Assembly (NCBI RefSeq): GCF_000733755.1
Contig: NZ_JPOF01000001.1
Span: forward strand, 352,001 to 416,000
Direction of reading: 5' to 3'
DNA: 64,000 nt
Source of the DNA: Lachnoclostridium phytofermentans
Lineage (GTDB): Bacteria > Bacillota > Clostridia > Lachnospirales > Lachnospiraceae
Each line of letters begins with the position of its first letter. The first letter of the stretch is position 1. Of this stretch, positions 62,325 to 64,000 are shown piece after piece. The translations under genes and the position numbers were made by a program. Under the pieces are notes generated by a model. That model had not been told where the DNA came from and made no database searches. It saw nothing but the letters and a program-made list of their open reading frames with translations.

Positions 62325-64000
62325 ATGATAGGAAAGTACATCAAGAGATATAAATGGAGTTATCTCCTTGGTATTATAACTTTATTTGTAGTAGACCTGT
62401 TGGGTTTACTTATTCCAGAGTATACTGGTAGAATCACCGATGGACTGAAATATAAAACAATGGATTTCCAAGGTGTTCTACATATGATAGGCTTGATTCT
62501 GGCGGTCGGAGGCTTAATGGCCCTCGGGCGTTTTTTATGGCGAATTTTTATCTTTGGTGGAGCAAGAAAAATAGAGTACGCTTTAAGAAATGATATGTTT
62601 GAGCACCTTACTACACTTTCTACTCGTTATTTTAACGAAAATAAGACCGGGGATTTTATGGCTCACTTTACGAGTGACCTTTCTGCAATCCGTATGGCAC
62701 TCGGACCTGCGGTGGTTACTACATTTGATGCGATTATTATGACGGTCATGGTAGTAGTAAAGATGGTATTTTATGTTGACCTTCGTCTCACTTTGCTTGC
62801 TTGTATCCCGATGATTTTTATTATGATTGGTGGTATCTATTTTGGTAGTAAGGTGGAAAAAAGGTTTACGAAGAAGCAGGAAGCTTTCTCTAAGATGACA
62901 GATGAGGTACAGGAAAGTATCTCTGGTGTTAGGGTAGTAAAGGCCTTTGTTCAAGAAGAAAAAGAAATAGAATCCTTTGCTGGGACAAACTTAAATAATA
63001 AGAAAGCTAATCTTTCGGTCGTGAAACTTCAGGCAACTGTGTTACCACTACTTGATTTACTGATTGGTATTTCTAGTGTTATTACAATTCTTTATGGTGG
63101 TAAGCTTGTACTTGATGGTGCAATTACTCCTGGTAAATTTGTTGCATTTAATTCTTATATTGGAATGCTTGTATGGCCAATGATAGCGGCTGGAGATAGT
63201 ATTAACATGCTTTCTCAGGGGCTTGCCTCGATGAAACGTATACGTAAAATTTTTATGGAACAACCGGAAATTATTGATGGACCTGAGTGTGACAACGAAA
63301 TTACGGAACTTTATGGTGAAATTGCTTTAAACAATCTCACATTTGCCTATAAGGAAGGTAGTTCTCCTGTTTTACAAGATATCTCAGTAAAGATTCCTCA
63401 GGGGAATACCCTTGCAATCCTTGGTCGTACCGGTAGTGGAAAGACCACAATAGCGAATCTATTACTTCGCTTATATGACGTTGAAGATGGGATGATAACA
63501 TTTGATAAAAATAGTATCCGTAAGATTCCGCTTTCTGTATTAAGAGAGCAGATTGCTTATGTTCCTCAGGATAATTTTTTATTTTCCGATACGATTCAAA
63601 CCAATATTGCGTTTGGTGTACGTAAACTGCGTGATATAGAAGAGGAAGAGAAGATGAAGCTATTCCCTTCAAGAAAGGAACGACTGGAAGCTCACTTGGA
63701 AAGTGACTTCATGAAGACAGAGAGCAAAGCAGATAGCATCTATCAAGATTTAGATATGGTGCAGGAAGCTGCGAAGGCAGCATGTATTCATGAGAATATC
63801 ATGGACTTTCCAAGACAGTATTCTACGATGGTTGGGGAACGGGGAGTAACTGTTTCTGGTGGACAAAAGCAACGTAGTTCCATTGCAAGAGCTTTAATGA
63901 AGGATGCACCAATACTAATCTTAGACGATGCACTTTCCGCGGTTGATACCAATACAGAAGAGCAAATTCTACGCAATTTAAAAGAAAATCGCAAGAATAA
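62325..64000 (+). CDS. ABC exporter, fused membrane and ATPase domains (partial, runs off the window)
   Basis: An open frame of about 558 codons with no stop before the window end. It starts MIGKYIKRYKWSYLLGIITLF, has six membrane helices to about residue 300, then an ATPase domain: Walker A GRTGSGKTT (near 368), signature VSGGQKQR (near 510) and Walker B LILDDALSAVD. The LDDALSAVD form is typical of heterodimeric YheI/BmrC-like exporters, so the next gene outside the window is probably its partner. An insert of about 40 charged residues (KMKLFPSRKERLEAHLES and on) precedes the signature. GAGGTT precedes the ATG. Confidence 0.9.
   Translation, partial: MIGKYIKRYKWSYLLGIITLFVVDLLGLLIPEYTGRITDGLKYKTMDFQGVLHMIGLILAVGGLMALGRFLWRIFIFGGARKIEYALRNDMFEHLTTLSTRYFNENKTGDFMAHFTSDLSAIRMALGPAVVTTFDAIIMTVMVVVKMVFYVDLRLTLLACIPMIFIMIGGIYFGSKVEKRFTKKQEAFSKMTDEVQESISGVRVVKAFVQEEKEIESFAGTNLNNKKANLSVVKLQATVLPLLDLLIGISSVITILYGGKLVLDGAITPGKFVAFNSYIGMLVWPMIAAGDSINMLSQGLASMKRIRKIFMEQPEIIDGPECDNEITELYGEIALNNLTFAYKEGSSPVLQDISVKIPQGNTLAILGRTGSGKTTIANLLLRLYDVEDGMITFDKNSIRKIPLSVLREQIAYVPQDNFLFSDTIQTNIAFGVRKLRDIEEEEKMKLFPSRKERLEAHLESDFMKTESKADSIYQDLDMVQEAAKAACIHENIMDFPRQYSTMVGERGVTVSGGQKQRSSIARALMKDAPILILDDALSAVDTNTEEQILRNLKENRKN

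Noticed and set aside
62583-63994. Several minus-strand frames over the 3' ABC gene
   Set aside because: They are shadows of the long plus-strand exporter frame, which continues beyond the window and therefore has no stop here.

Overview
The window looks like chromosomal DNA of a low-GC, Gram-positive anaerobe of the Lachnospiraceae, close to Lachnoclostridium (Clostridium) phytofermentans. The reasons are strong AGGAGG-type ribosome binding sites, several protein types I recognise as typical of that group (DUF4364, DUF6145, DUF1385, an N-rich Rho), an L-serine dehydratase with separate alpha and beta subunits, and a GH94 cellobiose phosphorylase. This is recognition from memory; no database was searched. 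I saw no rRNA, tRNA, CRISPR array or intact insertion sequence.

Layout. 1-5.0 kb: a run of plus-strand genes for a beta-helix carbohydrate-active-like protein, a 2-hydroxyacid dehydrogenase, a Gfo/Idh/MocA oxidoreductase and a GNAT acetyltransferase. 5.1-9.6 kb: sdaAB-sdaAA, a Tat export operon (TatB-like, TatA, TatC), a 2x[4Fe-4S] ferredoxin with a membrane Fe-S partner, and a Cys-rich orphan. 10.1-23.5 kb: a peptide natural-product cluster. 23.8-27.1 kb (minus strand): HIT protein, DUF4364, a YhcC-type radical SAM protein and malic enzyme. 27.4-36.8 kb: rho, rpmE, DUF1385, prmC, prfA, a Trk/Ktr potassium uptake pair and an RNA 2'-O-methyltransferase. 37.2-48.4 kb: a coiled-coil membrane protein, pgi, a patatin, argF, a LiaF-like protein, DUF6145, coaX, dusB and asd. 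48.6-53.1 kb (minus strand): two membrane-anchored proteins of unknown role and a uracil/xanthine permease with an attenuator-like leader. 53.9-64 kb: GH94 phosphorylase, a four-gene oligopeptide ABC importer, and an ABC exporter cut off by the window end.

The main discovery candidate is the 10.1-23.5 kb cluster. Three tandem 34-residue peptides, too short for a normal ORF call (13976-14380), share a basic leader (MKVxRLAKAKAGE) and a Cys-rich core with an 8-residue period (CCNT[FY]xxx, CCNTYxxx, GC). Around them are three radical SAM/SPASM proteins, an acyl-carrier-like protein, a stand-alone adenylation-carrier didomain enzyme (NRPS A-PCP) whose pocket resembles a glycine code, a BtrH-like acyltransferase/cysteine-protease-fold protein, a possible alpha/beta-hydrolase-like protein and two ABC exporters. 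A LytTR regulator lacking its phospho-acceptor Asp precedes the operon, and a 21-bp-phased direct repeat sits just upstream of a promoter, as expected for a LytTR operator. I infer a ribosomally made, radical-SAM-modified peptide that also receives a carrier-protein-delivered aminoacyl or acyl group: a RiPP/NRPS hybrid. I recall NCBI/TIGRFAM-type models for related clostridial Cys-rich peptide systems (a CLI_3235-class precursor, an ACP-related protein and a radical SAM maturase called CcpM), so parts of the family may be catalogued. I know of no characterised product with this full gene set.

Non-coding structure is also rich. There are clear sigma-A promoters, a near-consensus ARG box downstream of the argF promoter, strong terminators, a covarying pair of about 66-nt hairpin repeats between prmC and prfA, a recurring two-hairpin leader in front of several start codons, tandem repeats of 26 bp and 35 bp, and three TTTCGTA palindromes upstream of the phosphorylase.
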